Source: Amycolatopsis antarctica
Lineage (GTDB): Bacteria > Actinomycetota > Actinomycetes > Mycobacteriales > Pseudonocardiaceae
Reading direction: 5' to 3'
DNA length: 64,000 nucleotides
Assembly: GCF_002262875.1 (NCBI RefSeq)
Contig: NZ_NKYE01000009.1
Span: 124,001 to 188,000 of the forward strand
Position numbers and translations under genes: made by a program. The notes under the pieces are model-generated. The model was given only the letters and a program-made list of their open reading frames with translations, was not told the DNA's origin and ran no database searches. Below are positions 19,241 to 29,016 of the stretch, in pieces; the stretch's first letter is position 1; each line of letters opens with the position of its first letter.

Positions 19241-20575
19241 GTGCAGTCAGCCAAGGACCAGGTCCAGGCGCATCAATTCACCGAGCGTCGGCTCGCGGCC
19301 GCGCTGGTACTGGGTGACGCCACCGGCGCGGTGGCGCCCGCCCGCCGGGCCGCCGTCGGCGTCATCTTCGGGGTCGTCGTGCTGATTCTCGGCGCCGGCG
19401 GCTTCTTCGTGTTCGGGCTGCTTTCACCGGGCGCCAGCACGGCGTGGCGAGAGCCGGGCTCAATCATCGTCGAGGAGGAGACCGGCAGCAGGTACGTGTT
19501 CGCCGACGGTGTCCTGCGACCGACCCGCAACCTGGCCTCCGCGGCACTGGCCACCGAGGGATTGAAGATCGTCTCGGTGCCGGGGAAGTCGCTCGCGGGC
19601 GTGCCGCGCGGTGCGCCGCTCGGGCTGCTGGACGCCCCGGAGGTGCTGCCGCGGGCGTCCGCGCTGCACCCCGGCCCAATCCTGATGTGCGTGCCGACGA
19701 AGGCAAACGACGCGGCGACGACGGTGGTGCTCGACGCCACCGTGCGCGCCGCGCCGGTGGCGGTGCCGGACGTCGCGTCCGTGGTCGGACCGGACGGCGA
19801 GCGGTACTTGGTGGCGGACGGCCGCCGCCACGCGGTCACCGATCGCTCGGCCGAAACGGCGCTGGGAATGGACGCGGTCCCTCCCGTCCCGGTCAGCGAG
19901 GTGTGGCTGGACACGGTGCCGTTGGCCGCGCCGGTCGCCCCGTACCGCCCGCCGCAGGAAGGCGCTGCGGCGCTTCCAGTGGCGGGTTCGGACACCAGTG
20001 TCGGTGAGCTGTTCCGGGTCGACGGGGGTGGGGCGCGGTACTATCTGATGCTCTCCGACGGCCTCGCTGCTCTGTCGCCGACCGACTTCGCTTTGTCGTC
20101 GGCCGAGGATGACAACGTCCGGACGGTCACCGCGTCGGAGGTCGCCGAGGTAAAGCGAAGCGAGACCTCGCTGGTGGGGCGCATGCCCGACCTGCGGGAC
20201 ATGCGGTACTTGCGGCCGGACGGCGCTGCGCTGTGCGCCACCGCGGTGCCGTTCGGTGCCCCTGCGCTGTCCCTCGTGGACCCTCGTGTGCTGCGGCCGG
20301 GCACGTTGGATTCGGTCGCCGTCGCTCTGCAACCGGGCGGCGGAATGCTGGCAGTACCTGCCTCCGTCGCGGATCAGGAACAGGCCAGCACTCAGGTGCT
20401 CATCACCGAGCCCGGCGTCCGGTACTCGCTCGCGGGTGACCGGGAGGCCGTCGCGCTCGGTTACGGGTCGGCAACCCCGCGCGTCGTGCCGAACGTCGTG
20501 TTGGACGCGCTGCCCGCAGGCGTCCGGCTGTCGATCGCCGCTGTGTCGACGCAGAACGGGACCGGAGGAGGCTAG
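19241..20575 (+). CDS. eccB: Type VII secretion protein EccB
   Basis: 444 residues. A short cytoplasmic segment (QAHQFTERRLAAALVLGD) is characteristic of EccB. One membrane helix (~43-65) follows, then a large extracytoplasmic domain with repeated units containing DGxRY- or GxRY-type turns and an internal Cys pair region (LMCVPT, AALCATAV). GTG 19241 lies 6 bases after the eccD stop with a weak GGGTGAGGG site, suggesting coupled translation. Its role is a periplasmic part of the ESX core complex. It is slightly shorter than mycobacterial EccB (~480). Confidence 0.95.
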   Translation: MQSAKDQVQAHQFTERRLAAALVLGDATGAVAPARRAAVGVIFGVVVLILGAGGFFVFGLLSPGASTAWREPGSIIVEEETGSRYVFADGVLRPTRNLASAALATEGLKIVSVPGKSLAGVPRGAPLGLLDAPEVLPRASALHPGPILMCVPTKANDAATTVVLDATVRAAPVAVPDVASVVGPDGERYLVADGRRHAVTDRSAETALGMDAVPPVPVSEVWLDTVPLAAPVAPYRPPQEGAAALPVAGSDTSVGELFRVDGGGARYYLMLSDGLAALSPTDFALSSAEDDNVRTVTASEVAEVKRSETSLVGRMPDLRDMRYLRPDGAALCATAVPFGAPALSLVDPRVLRPGTLDSVAVALQPGGGMLAVPASVADQEQASTQVLITEPGVRYSLAGDREAVALGYGSATPRVVPNVVLDALPAGVRLSIAAVSTQNGTGGG

Positions 20576-20577
20576 CG

Positions 20578-23286
20578 ATGGCAAGGCAGACGACACAGGT
20601 GCGTGGCGCGACGGCGGCGAGCCAGATCGAGTGCAAACAGATGGGCCGGGCCATGGTCGTGCACCGTCGTGGGCACATGAGCGAGGTCGCACAGTCGCTC
20701 GCGTGGTCGATCGCGGAGGACCCGGACAACGACATCGTGGTGCTGGACCTGCCGGACAACTGCCCCGTGTGGATGTGGGAGGCGGTTGCCACCTCGCTGC
20801 CCAAGCGTCGGCGCGGACTACGGCTGGTCGTTGGCGCCCGCTCGCACGGGATGACCGCGATGACCGGCCAGTGGTTGTCCGAGCGCTTGCGCCGGACGGT
20901 GTACGCGCCGGACGGCATGGTGGTGCGCGGAACCGCGGGCACCTTGTTCGTTCACTCGGGACCCGAGTCGGGGTGGGTGCGCTTCACACCGGGCAAGGCG
21001 CCCCGGTGGGAGGCAAAGCGGTTCCCTCGGCCGCGCTGGGAGGGCATCGCCGTCGACCACCCGTGGCCGACCAGTTCGGGGGGCGTGGCCGAACCGATCC
21101 CGGGCGGCGTGTGGCTGAGGTCCATGCACACCGCCCCGGGAACGCAGGACCATCGCAGGTTGCTCGCCCAGGCGATGCTGGTGCAGCGCGACCGACTCGC
21201 CGTGGTGTTGGGTTGCCCCGGCAGTGTGCCGCTGCCGTTGGACGACATCGCCCGGTTGTGGGTGAATCTTCCACCGGAGGCACGCCGGGACGTGCGGTTC
21301 GTGCGGTTCGGTCCGCTCAACCTGCCGCCGGGTGTCAGTGTCGGCCAGGCCATCGCCGACGTCGTCGACCAGCCGGTCATCGTCTCGCAGGGCATGCCCC
21401 TGGAAGGTGTGGACGGCTCGGTCGTGCGCATCGTGCACCCCAACGGAGCGCTGGGCTGGCGACCGTTCGTCCGTGAACTCGGTTTCAACCCGCGCCGGAT
21501 GACCGGGGGAGTCGCCACCTTGCCCACGGTGCTCGATTATGACACGCCGTTGGAGGGTTTACCGGAGATCAGCTCCGGTGTGTTTCAGTACACCCCCGAC
21601 GCGGCGCTGGAGGTCGTCCAGGGCGGTCTGTGGCTGCGGCCCGCCGAGGGCGCGGTGCAATCGGAAGCGGTCAGGGCCACCCCGCTAGATCCCGCGCACT
21701 TCTGGTTCGTCTACGACTGTCAGTCCGAAGCCGTCAGCTCCCGGATGCGGACGCTGGCCCAGGACGTGATAGCCCGGCTGGATGCCGATATCCAGCCGTT
21801 CTGCCGCCTGCTTCCCGCGTCCAGCATCGCGTGTGGCGCCGTGCGCCGGACCGCTGAGCGACTCGGCCGGGCCGGCGGAGTGGCGATGCCCGCCGTCGAT
21901 CGGATGTCCGACGGACACTCGGCGGCCGCAGGCCGAGCAGACCTGGTGTGGGAAGGCGACCAACCTGCGGTCCCGGCCGAGGTAGGCGCGACGCACACGG
22001 GATCCGGACTTGTCCGGGAACGGGCAGCGGAGGTCGCCACCCACTCCGACGTCGGCCTCGAGTCCACCGACGAGGATGACACAGCCGTAGGTCAGGTCGC
22101 GAAAGCCGGTGCGGAGGAACGGACTGCTACCGCCGTTGCCGACGTGGGCAGCATCGCAGAGCGGCTGGCGCCGGATCAGGGCGCGCAGGCCGCAGCCCGT
22201 CCGCTTCCGTCGCCGGCCCACGAGTCGGAGCCGACCGAGCGGATCTCCACCGCGGGGAAGCCTGCCGGCCAGCGCCGTTCCACCGCCCCACCATTGGCTG
22301 CGGCAGCCGGGGTCCGGTTGGAGAGCACGCTGGACTACGACGACGCGTCGCTCGATCTCGGGCTTGGTCACGATGGGCTCGACGACCACGACGAGTCGGA
22401 CACCACGGATACCGAGACGGCTGGGTCGAAGATCGAGGCAAGCCATAACGACGGCCCGCTGGCGACCGAGCGCAAGACCGTGGGCGTGCGGCCCCAGCCT
22501 GTGCCGGAGCCCGAAGCGGCGGCTCTGCTTCCCGCGACCGGCATCGAGAAAGAACGAGCCTGGCTGCGCCGCACGCTGAGCAGACAGTTCGACAACCTGT
22601 CCACCTCGGCGGGCCGTCTGTTGTCGGAACAGCCCGGTCTGCGCAGTCAGGGTCATGATCGCGACGTGATCACCGACCTGGTCGCGCTGCGCCTGTATCT
22701 GTCCGAGGAGGGCGAGACGCTAGACGAGGCGCTGCACACCGCGACAGTCGGGCCGCACGTGCCGTTCGCCCGGTGTGTGGTGGCCGGCCTGCGCCGGCTC
22801 GGCACGCACCGGGGTCGGGTGAGCCTGCGGGCACAGGTTGAGCCGGAGCATTTGGATTGGTATCAGGACAACCCGCGGTTCGCGGACTGGAGTTTCGTCA
22901 ATTGCCTGCCGACCGGTCCCGGCAACTGGCCGGGCAACTGCGACATCGACATTTGGTCGCTGAGCGGGCGGCGCACCACGGGGCTGGAACCGCAGGCGTC
23001 GGGTCTCGACGAGCGGGTCATCTTCCCGCCGGGAACCCGATTCAAGCTGCTCGGCATGGAGCGGGCCGACACGCCGGACGGTAGGCATCGCATCGTCCTG
23101 CGTGAGTGTGGGGCGGCGGAAGCCGGTGACGATGACGGAGTGAACGCGGCCGCGCTCCACTACGACGACATGGCCACGGTCGGCCTGGAACGGGTCGCGG
23201 ACACCCCGGGGTTCTCCGGCGCGACTCCGCCGGACGCGACCGTGGCGCGGCTGTCCTCGCTCCCGGGTTTGGTGACCTCGTGGTGA
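20578..23286 (+). CDS. ESX-locus protein with ADP-ribosyltransferase-like C-terminal fold
   Basis: 902 residues, no membrane segments; the gene starts 2 bases after eccB. Residues ~20-420 form an unrecognised globular region. Residues ~430-650 are an acidic linker. Residues ~660-850 resemble the mono-ADP-ribosyltransferase fold: HRGRVSL near 745 (the Arg strand), ADWSFVNCLPTG near 770 (position of the Ser-Thr-Ser strand) and DERVIFPPGTRFKLL near 811-825 (position of the ExE strand). The usual catalytic Glu immediately before the V-[LI]-F strand is Arg here, and S-T-S is not conserved, so it may be a binding module rather than an enzyme. It occupies the slot where EccE might be expected but shows no EccE-like membrane helices. 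ART assignment is by motif pattern only. Confidence 0.65.
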   Translation: MARQTTQVRGATAASQIECKQMGRAMVVHRRGHMSEVAQSLAWSIAEDPDNDIVVLDLPDNCPVWMWEAVATSLPKRRRGLRLVVGARSHGMTAMTGQWLSERLRRTVYAPDGMVVRGTAGTLFVHSGPESGWVRFTPGKAPRWEAKRFPRPRWEGIAVDHPWPTSSGGVAEPIPGGVWLRSMHTAPGTQDHRRLLAQAMLVQRDRLAVVLGCPGSVPLPLDDIARLWVNLPPEARRDVRFVRFGPLNLPPGVSVGQAIADVVDQPVIVSQGMPLEGVDGSVVRIVHPNGALGWRPFVRELGFNPRRMTGGVATLPTVLDYDTPLEGLPEISSGVFQYTPDAALEVVQGGLWLRPAEGAVQSEAVRATPLDPAHFWFVYDCQSEAVSSRMRTLAQDVIARLDADIQPFCRLLPASSIACGAVRRTAERLGRAGGVAMPAVDRMSDGHSAAAGRADLVWEGDQPAVPAEVGATHTGSGLVRERAAEVATHSDVGLESTDEDDTAVGQVAKAGAEERTATAVADVGSIAERLAPDQGAQAAARPLPSPAHESEPTERISTAGKPAGQRRSTAPPLAAAAGVRLESTLDYDDASLDLGLGHDGLDDHDESDTTDTETAGSKIEASHNDGPLATERKTVGVRPQPVPEPEAAALLPATGIEKERAWLRRTLSRQFDNLSTSAGRLLSEQPGLRSQGHDRDVITDLVALRLYLSEEGETLDEALHTATVGPHVPFARCVVAGLRRLGTHRGRVSLRAQVEPEHLDWYQDNPRFADWSFVNCLPTGPGNWPGNCDIDIWSLSGRRTTGLEPQASGLDERVIFPPGTRFKLLGMERADTPDGRHRIVLRECGAAEAGDDDGVNAAALHYDDMATVGLERVADTPGFSGATPPDATVARLSSLPGLVTSW

Positions 23287-23327
23287 GCCAGGCTGGGGTG
23301 CGGATCACAGCAGCGGGAGGCGACAGG

Positions 23328-26300
23328 ATGAGCAAGCAGAGGCTGGTGGTTGCCCCCGGTCGCCCGGGTGCCTATTCCTCGATCGCCGAAGCTGTCGTCG
23401 ATGCGGACGACGGTGCGCTGATCATGGTCGCGCCCGGGCGGTACGAAGAGTGCCTGGACCTGAGCTGCGTGGTGTCCGTCGTCGCCGATGGCGACGGTGA
23501 GGTGCGCGTCCACGGCGTCGGCGCCAGCACCATCGTGGTGCGGGCGGAAGCAGTGCGGCTGCGCGGGCTGACCTTGTCGTGTGAGTCGGAGGACCTGCCG
23601 GTCGTCGACGTGCAGCATGGTGAGGCCGCGATCGACGAATGCGTGGTGGCGGGCCGGGCTTGGACAGCCGTGCTTGCACGCGGCACCGGCTGCCTGGCCA
23701 TCCGCGGCTGCACGCTGGCCAATCCGGTGGGCGCGGGCGTCGTGGTGATGTCCGCGGGTGGCAACACGATTCTGGACACGCGGTTCGCCGGACTCGGGTC
23801 GTCCGGGCTCGTCGTCGTGGAGGACGGCGAGGTCGTGGCCCAGCGGTGCGTGATCACCGAGGCCAAGGGCAACGGCGTGTGCGCCAACGGCAACTCGAGG
23901 CTACTGCTCGAGGAGTGTGAGATCACCCAGGTGGACAAGCCCGCCCTGGTGATGGAGGAGCAGGCCCGTGCCGAGCTGACCGACGTCACGGTGCGCGAGT
24001 GCGGCGCGGTCGGCTGCTACGTCTCGACCACGGGCGCGGTGACCCTCTCAGGTGGTGTCTTCGCGAGCACCGCGGGGCCGGCGGTGCACATCGCGGGCCG
24101 GTCGGCTCCCGTGCTCAGCGACGTGCGGATCGACCGGGCCGGCCGGATCGGTATCAGGGTGACCGACGACGCGAGTCCGCGCTTCACCCAGTGTTCGGTG
24201 TCCGGGACGGCGGTAGGCATGCTGTTCGACGGATCCAGCACGCCTACCGTCGACCGGATGGAGGTGCGTGGACCCGAGAAGGTGGCGATCCGCGTGGCCG
24301 GCAGCGCCCAGCCCGCCATGGCAGACCTGCGGGTCAAGGACGGGCGCGCGAACGGGATCGTCGTCAGCGGTTCGGCCCGGGTGGCCTTGTCGACCGGGTC
24401 GATTGAGTGCGCATCGGTCGCCCTGCAGGCCGCCGAGGGCGGCCGGCTGGACAGCACGGAGATCGTTGCCTCGACGAGCGGACCGGTCGGTATCGAAGTG
24501 CGCAGTGGTGGCCGGGTGTCGCTCACCGCGCTCCGGCTACACGGCGGCGGTGTCGTGGTAGGCGGCGAAGGCAGCTGGTTGTCGTTGCTGGACAGCGAGA
24601 TCGGCGAGGCCGTGGGGGATGGGTTGCGGGTGGCGGACGGCGCCGTAGCGTCGGTCCAGCGGTGCCGGATGCACGCTAGCGGGGGCTACGGCGTCTCGAT
24701 CGAGCGGGCCCGCGCGGACGTGACTTCGTGCGAGGTGTTCGACAATCGGGGCGGCGGCTTCCGCGTCGACTCCGAGCTACCCGTCGTCATCGCCGACTGT
24801 GAGGTGCAGGGCAATGACGGCGAGGCGCTGCGAGACGTGGCAGCGTCCTCGGGGCTGGTGGTGCGCAACATCTCCGGCGACCAGTATGGCGAAAGGCCGG
24901 AATCATCGGGCACCGTCCCGGTTGCGTCGGAGGAACCCGAGACCACGCGGAAGTCGCCGGGCAAGCAACGGCGCAGGCAGTCCGGACCGCTGGCGGAACT
25001 CGACGAACTGGTCGGGCTGGCCGGGGTGAAGCAGGAGGTCAACGCGCTGGTCAATCTGATCAAGATGGGCCAGCGGCGCGAGCAAATGGGCCTGCCGATG
25101 CCGCCGATGAGCAGGCATCTGGTGTTCGCGGGACCGCCCGGCACCGGCAAGACGACGGTCGCGCGGCTCTACGGCGCCGTGCTCGCGGAGCTGGGCATCC
25201 TGTCCGATGGGCACCTGATCGAGGTGGCGAGGGCGGACCTGGTCGCGCAGATCATCGGCGGTACGGCGATCAAGACCACCGAGGTTGTCACCAAGGCACT
25301 CGGTGGCGTGCTGTTCGTCGACGAGGCGTACACGCTCACCAGCCAGTCCGGCGGCAGCGGCCCGGACTTCGGGCAGGAGGCGGTCGACACCCTGATGAAG
25401 TTGATGGAGGATCACCGCGACGAACTGGTAGTGATCGTCGCAGGCTACTCCGAACAGATGGACACCTTCCTCGCGTCCAACCCGGGTGTCGCGTCGCGGT
25501 TCACCCGAACCGTCGAGTTTCCGAACTACAGCGTCGACGAGCTGGTCACCATCACCACCGGCCTGTGTCACAAGCACCAGTACCAGCTCAGCGTCGACGG
25601 TGTGGCCGCCGTGCGGGACTATTTCGACCGGTTGCCCAAAGGCAAGACCTTCGGCAACGGCCGGGTGGCGCGGCAACTATTCGAGTCGATGGTGAGCAAC
25701 CAGGCCTCCCGGCTGGCGCAGGAGCCGGAGCCGGAAGGTTCCACGCTGTCCACGCTGACCGCCGCGGACCTCGGACAGCCGACGATCGTCACGGAGGGCG
25801 AACCGCCGGCGCAGCCCCTGGACCTGCGCGGACCGGAACCCGCCGGGTGCAGCCCGCTCGGTGAGAGCCGCGCCGTCCGGCGGCTGGCCGCGATGGTGGG
25901 CCACAAGCAAGCACGCGCGAGCTTGCTGGGCAGACTCGAAGCGCTGGCGGCCAGTGGTCCGCAGCCCCTGGGTGGGCCTGCCAGCGTGGTCATTGAAGCG
26001 CCACGAGGCACCGGTCGCCGGGAACTCGCCGGACGCTACGCGGCGGGCCTGGTGGAAGTGGGCGTCGTGCGAACCGGGGCGCTGACGCCGGTGTCGTTCG
26101 CCGACGACCTCGTGCCGGAGTGGCTGGGCCAGGAGAGGGCACTGGTTGCGGAAGCCTTCTCCAGGGCCGAAGGCAGTGTGCTGACCGTGCTCGTCGACGA
26201 CCAGCCGCCCGCGCATGAGCACGCTTGGCGCCAGGCGGGCGCCGCGCTCGCGCGGGCGATGCGTGACCACCCGCATCAGGTGGTGGTCGCACTTGGTGTC

Positions 26301-26606
26301 CGGGACGCGCTCGGTATCGTGTTCGGTAGCCAGCACGACGACTTGACCAGCACGTTCGCGGACTACCTGCGATTGGCCGAACACACCACGGATGAGTTGG
26401 CGCAGCTGGCGTCCAGCAGGCTCGCGGCGCTCGGGTGCACGCTCGACGAGCGCACCAAGATCGAGGTCCGCGAGGCGGTCGCTCAGCACGCTGAGAGCGG
26501 CGGGGCGTACGCGGCTCACCGCGTCGCCGAATGGCTGAGTACGACGCTGTTCCGCGAGGGAATGCCGCTCACAGCCGAACGCCCACTCGCGGAAGCAGGC
26601 TTCTGA
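23328..26606 (+). CDS. Right-handed beta-helix fused to EccA-type AAA+ ATPase
   Basis: 1,092 residues. Residues ~5-500 are short repeated strands (SIAEAVVDADDGALIMVAPG at the cap, then units like GIRVTDDASPRFTQC) typical of a parallel beta-helix. Residues ~560-800 are a CbxX/CfqX-type AAA+ domain as in EccA: VGLAGVKQEV, Walker A GPPGTGKTT (~603), Walker B LFVDEAYTL (~661), and sensor/arginine-finger region NPGVASRFTR. Residues ~850-1090 look like a second AAA module whose Walker A is degraded to APRGTGRRE (Lys to Arg). ATG 23328 has GGGAGG 8 bases upstream; the frame also offers GTG 23280 overlapping the previous stop. The beta-helix replaces the TPR domain of mycobacterial EccA, implying a different substrate or partner interface. 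Last gene of the ESX operon. Confidence 0.85.
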   Translation: MSKQRLVVAPGRPGAYSSIAEAVVDADDGALIMVAPGRYEECLDLSCVVSVVADGDGEVRVHGVGASTIVVRAEAVRLRGLTLSCESEDLPVVDVQHGEAAIDECVVAGRAWTAVLARGTGCLAIRGCTLANPVGAGVVVMSAGGNTILDTRFAGLGSSGLVVVEDGEVVAQRCVITEAKGNGVCANGNSRLLLEECEITQVDKPALVMEEQARAELTDVTVRECGAVGCYVSTTGAVTLSGGVFASTAGPAVHIAGRSAPVLSDVRIDRAGRIGIRVTDDASPRFTQCSVSGTAVGMLFDGSSTPTVDRMEVRGPEKVAIRVAGSAQPAMADLRVKDGRANGIVVSGSARVALSTGSIECASVALQAAEGGRLDSTEIVASTSGPVGIEVRSGGRVSLTALRLHGGGVVVGGEGSWLSLLDSEIGEAVGDGLRVADGAVASVQRCRMHASGGYGVSIERARADVTSCEVFDNRGGGFRVDSELPVVIADCEVQGNDGEALRDVAASSGLVVRNISGDQYGERPESSGTVPVASEEPETTRKSPGKQRRRQSGPLAELDELVGLAGVKQEVNALVNLIKMGQRREQMGLPMPPMSRHLVFAGPPGTGKTTVARLYGAVLAELGILSDGHLIEVARADLVAQIIGGTAIKTTEVVTKALGGVLFVDEAYTLTSQSGGSGPDFGQEAVDTLMKLMEDHRDELVVIVAGYSEQMDTFLASNPGVASRFTRTVEFPNYSVDELVTITTGLCHKHQYQLSVDGVAAVRDYFDRLPKGKTFGNGRVARQLFESMVSNQASRLAQEPEPEGSTLSTLTAADLGQPTIVTEGEPPAQPLDLRGPEPAGCSPLGESRAVRRLAAMVGHKQARASLLGRLEALAASGPQPLGGPASVVIEAPRGTGRRELAGRYAAGLVEVGVVRTGALTPVSFADDLVPEWLGQERALVAEAFSRAEGSVLTVLVDDQPPAHEHAWRQAGAALARAMRDHPHQVVVALGVRDALGIVFGSQHDDLTSTFADYLRLAEHTTDELAQLASSRLAALGCTLDERTKIEVREAVAQHAESGGAYAAHRVAEWLSTTLFREGMPLTAERPLAEAGF

Positions 26607-26714
26607 CCTGGGCAGCAGGACATCGGGGCAGGTTATCCAAACATTCGGTCGTATCCCGTTGTCCACCAGGAAGCGGTCCACGATGCTGTGCTCAACCAAC
26701 CCAGGAGGGCCGTC

Positions 26715-27728
26715 ATGACCACCGCTGACATCGATGACGCGAACGAGCTGTTGCTGCTGGGGCACGCGGCGATCACGGCGAAGGTACTGTCGCTGGTCGC
26801 CGAGGTCGGCGTCGCGGATCATTTCGACGGTGCGCCGGTCACCGTGGAGTGGCTCGCCGAACGGACCGCGGCCGAGCCGTCGGCGCTGCGCAGTTTTCTG
26901 CGCGTGCTGGCGGGCCATGACGTGGTGCGGGAGCTGCCGGACGGCCGGTTCGAGCTAACCGAGCGCGGCACCCTGCTGCGCTCGGACCATCCGAAGTCGT
27001 TGCGATCGATCTTGTCGCTGCACAAGGTGCTGTTCCTTCCGCTTGACCGCGCCGACCACACCCTCTTCACTGGACAGTCGTCGTTCGAACTGGTCCACGG
27101 CACGCCGCAGTTCGAGTACTACCGCAAAAACCCGGAACTGGGCGCCCTGTTCAACGCAGGGATGGCCGACCTGAGCAATTGCGAACGTGACGACGTCCTC
27201 CGGTGCTACGACTTCTCGCCGTACCGACGCATCGTCGATGTGGCCGGAGGTGACGGCACGTTGCTCTGCGCCGTCCTGGGCCAGCATCCGGAGGCGACCG
27301 GGATTGTCTTCGAACAGGACCACGTCACGGCCGAAACCGAGAAGAATCGCGCCCGGCACGGCCTGCAAGACCGCTTGGAGGTCGTCGCGGGCGACTTCTT
27401 CGCCGAGGTGGTTGCCGGTGGCGATCTCTACCTGTTGAAGTCGATCATTCACGATTGGCCGACGCCGGAGGCCGAGAAGATCCTCCGGCGTTGTCGGGAG
27501 GCCATGCCCGTCGGCGCCCGGCTGGTCCTGTTCGAGCGGGTGCTCTTCCCGGACAACGCCTACGGCCTCGCCAAGACGTTCGACGTCATGATGCGGACGC
27601 TTTTCGCGGGCGCGGAGCGCACGGTCGACGAGTTCGCCGAACTGTTCGCGAACTGCGGATTGGAATTCGTCGGCACCACGCCCGTCGGTGGCTCGTTGCA
27701 TGCCGTGGAGGCGGTCCGCGCCGACTGA
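26715..27728 (+). CDS. SAM-dependent O-methyltransferase (Methyltransf_2 type)
   Basis: 337 residues. The N-terminal winged-helix dimerisation region (LLLGHAAITAKVLSLVAEVG) is followed by the SAM-binding fold with VDVAGGDGTLLCAVL near 175. Acidic binding residues follow (VVAGDFF) and the catalytic-region motif LLKSIIHDWPTPEA, with His in the usual place. Such enzymes methylate phenolic hydroxyls of polyketides and phenols. AGGAGG lies 5-6 bases before ATG 26715. It is the first gene after the ESX locus and leads into the biosynthetic region; its substrate may be a type III PKS product made by the downstream operon, which is inference. Confidence 0.85.
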   Translation: MTTADIDDANELLLLGHAAITAKVLSLVAEVGVADHFDGAPVTVEWLAERTAAEPSALRSFLRVLAGHDVVRELPDGRFELTERGTLLRSDHPKSLRSILSLHKVLFLPLDRADHTLFTGQSSFELVHGTPQFEYYRKNPELGALFNAGMADLSNCERDDVLRCYDFSPYRRIVDVAGGDGTLLCAVLGQHPEATGIVFEQDHVTAETEKNRARHGLQDRLEVVAGDFFAEVVAGGDLYLLKSIIHDWPTPEAEKILRRCREAMPVGARLVLFERVLFPDNAYGLAKTFDVMMRTLFAGAERTVDEFAELFANCGLEFVGTTPVGGSLHAVEAVRAD

Positions 27729-27777
27729 CATCTCCGAGTCGGGGGGAGCGCACGGCGACCCACTGCAAGGAGAAAAT

Positions 27778-29016
27778 GTGACGACTCTCAAATCAGGCGA
27801 TCACACCGCGGGCTTGGTCGACGACGACCGTGCGCCGGGCGGTCGCCGAATTGATCGCCCTCAAGCGGCTCGTCCGGGAAGTGAGTCTTCGCTACCGCCA
27901 TGGCAAGGGCAAGCTGTTCGACGCGGGGTCCTTCGTCGAACTCGAAGGCCTTCGCCGGCGCCGGAGGACATCGCAGGCGTTGGCCGCGCGAGCACGGATT
28001 GTGTTGCGGTGCGCCGAGGGAATGCAGGGATCCTGGGACGTGGCCGTCACGGCGAGCGGCACCCGTCGTCGGTCTGTGCGACGGCGCCAGAGCGCGAATA
28101 CCGAAGGGTGTGACCGCGCTGACCGGCTATGGCGGCATGCCCCACAAGTGGCAGTTCCGGCTTGGCGTCGTTCGTGTACGAAGACGAGGAGAACTGCCTG
28201 GCCGACGTCCGTTACCTGCTCTCACTTCTCCCGTGCGCCGCCCGCGGTGACCTGAACGGACCCGGCCGGCCGATGCTGTGACGCGTTGCTCGACACGGTG
28301 CCGGACAGACCCGAGCACGCCTACCAGGTGATGGACTTCCCGCATGGGTCGTCGACGACGAGCTGTTCGACGTCCACGGGCGACGGGCCAAGAACATCGT
28401 CCGTGCCTTCGCAAGGCTGGGCGGACACGTCGTCGGGATCGTCGCGAATCAGCCGTCATACCTGCCCGGTGTGCTCGACAGCATCGCCGCGCAGAAAGCC
28501 GCCAGATCCGTTCGCTTCTACGATGTCTTCGGTATCCCGCTCGTGGTGCTGGTCGGTGTACCAGGCTTCCTGCCCGGCGTCGACCAAGAGCATGGTGGCG
28601 CCATCAGGTACGGCGCGCAACTCCTGTACGCCTACTGTGACGTGACGGAGCCGAGGGGCCAGGTCGTCCTCCGCAAGGCCTACGGCGGCGCCTTCACGGT
28701 GCTCGGCTCGAACTCCGTCGGCGCAGACCTTTCGCTCGCGTGTCCGACGAACGAAATCGCGGTGATGGGCGCCGAGGCCGTGACGAACGTGATCTTCCGG
28801 TCCGAGATCGCCTCGTCCGGCGATCCCGAACTCACCCGCAAACGGACGATCTCCGAGTATCGCGACCAGCTGAAGCAATCCCTACTACGCGGCGGAATGG
28901 GTCAGGTCGACGAGGTGATCGACCCGGCGGTTACCCATACCGCCGCCATCGAGCCGCTACGGGGTGCTGCGCGCGAAGTGCCGGGAGCAACCCAGCCGCA
29001 AACACGGGAACCACCC
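27778..29016 (+). pseudogene. Broken acyl-CoA carboxylase beta subunit (PccB/AccD-like)
   Basis: Pieces of a biotin-dependent carboxyltransferase lie in successive frames. Near 27910 is LFDAGSFVELEGLRR, the N-terminal family signature. Near 28165 is FVYEDEENCLADVRYLLSLL, and near 28350 VVDDELFDVHGRRAKNIV. A long clean stretch from ~28395 includes VGIVANQPSYLPGVLD, DVFGIPLVVLVGVPGFLPG and VLRKAYGGAFTVLGS. The segment between residues ~50 and ~180 of a normal ~520-aa protein is missing and replaced by an IS630-like fragment. A further frameshift near 28960 separates the expected C-terminus (LRAKCREQPSRKHGNHP). An intact gene would supply malonyl- or methylmalonyl-CoA. In-frame stops make a functional product very unlikely. 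Confidence 0.85.
27955..28110 (+). mobile_element. IS630-like transposase N-terminal fragment
   Basis: RRRTSQALAARARIVLRCAEG, read at 27955-28020, matches the helix-turn-helix start of IS630-family transposases. After a frameshift the next piece continues as HPSSVC. Only about 150 bases remain and no terminal repeats are seen. It sits inside the carboxylase remnant and probably marks the event that broke that gene. Confidence 0.6.

Noticed and set aside
23341..23370. TGCCCCCGGT similar to the tRNA-Leu 3' end, considered as a left att site
   Set aside because: Identity stops after about ten bases and it lies within the beta-helix/AAA gene, so it is chance.
27830..28255. 141-codon frame as an intact gene
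   Set aside because: It begins with a carboxylase segment, passes into an IS630-like HTH and then noise, so it is a composite of debris.
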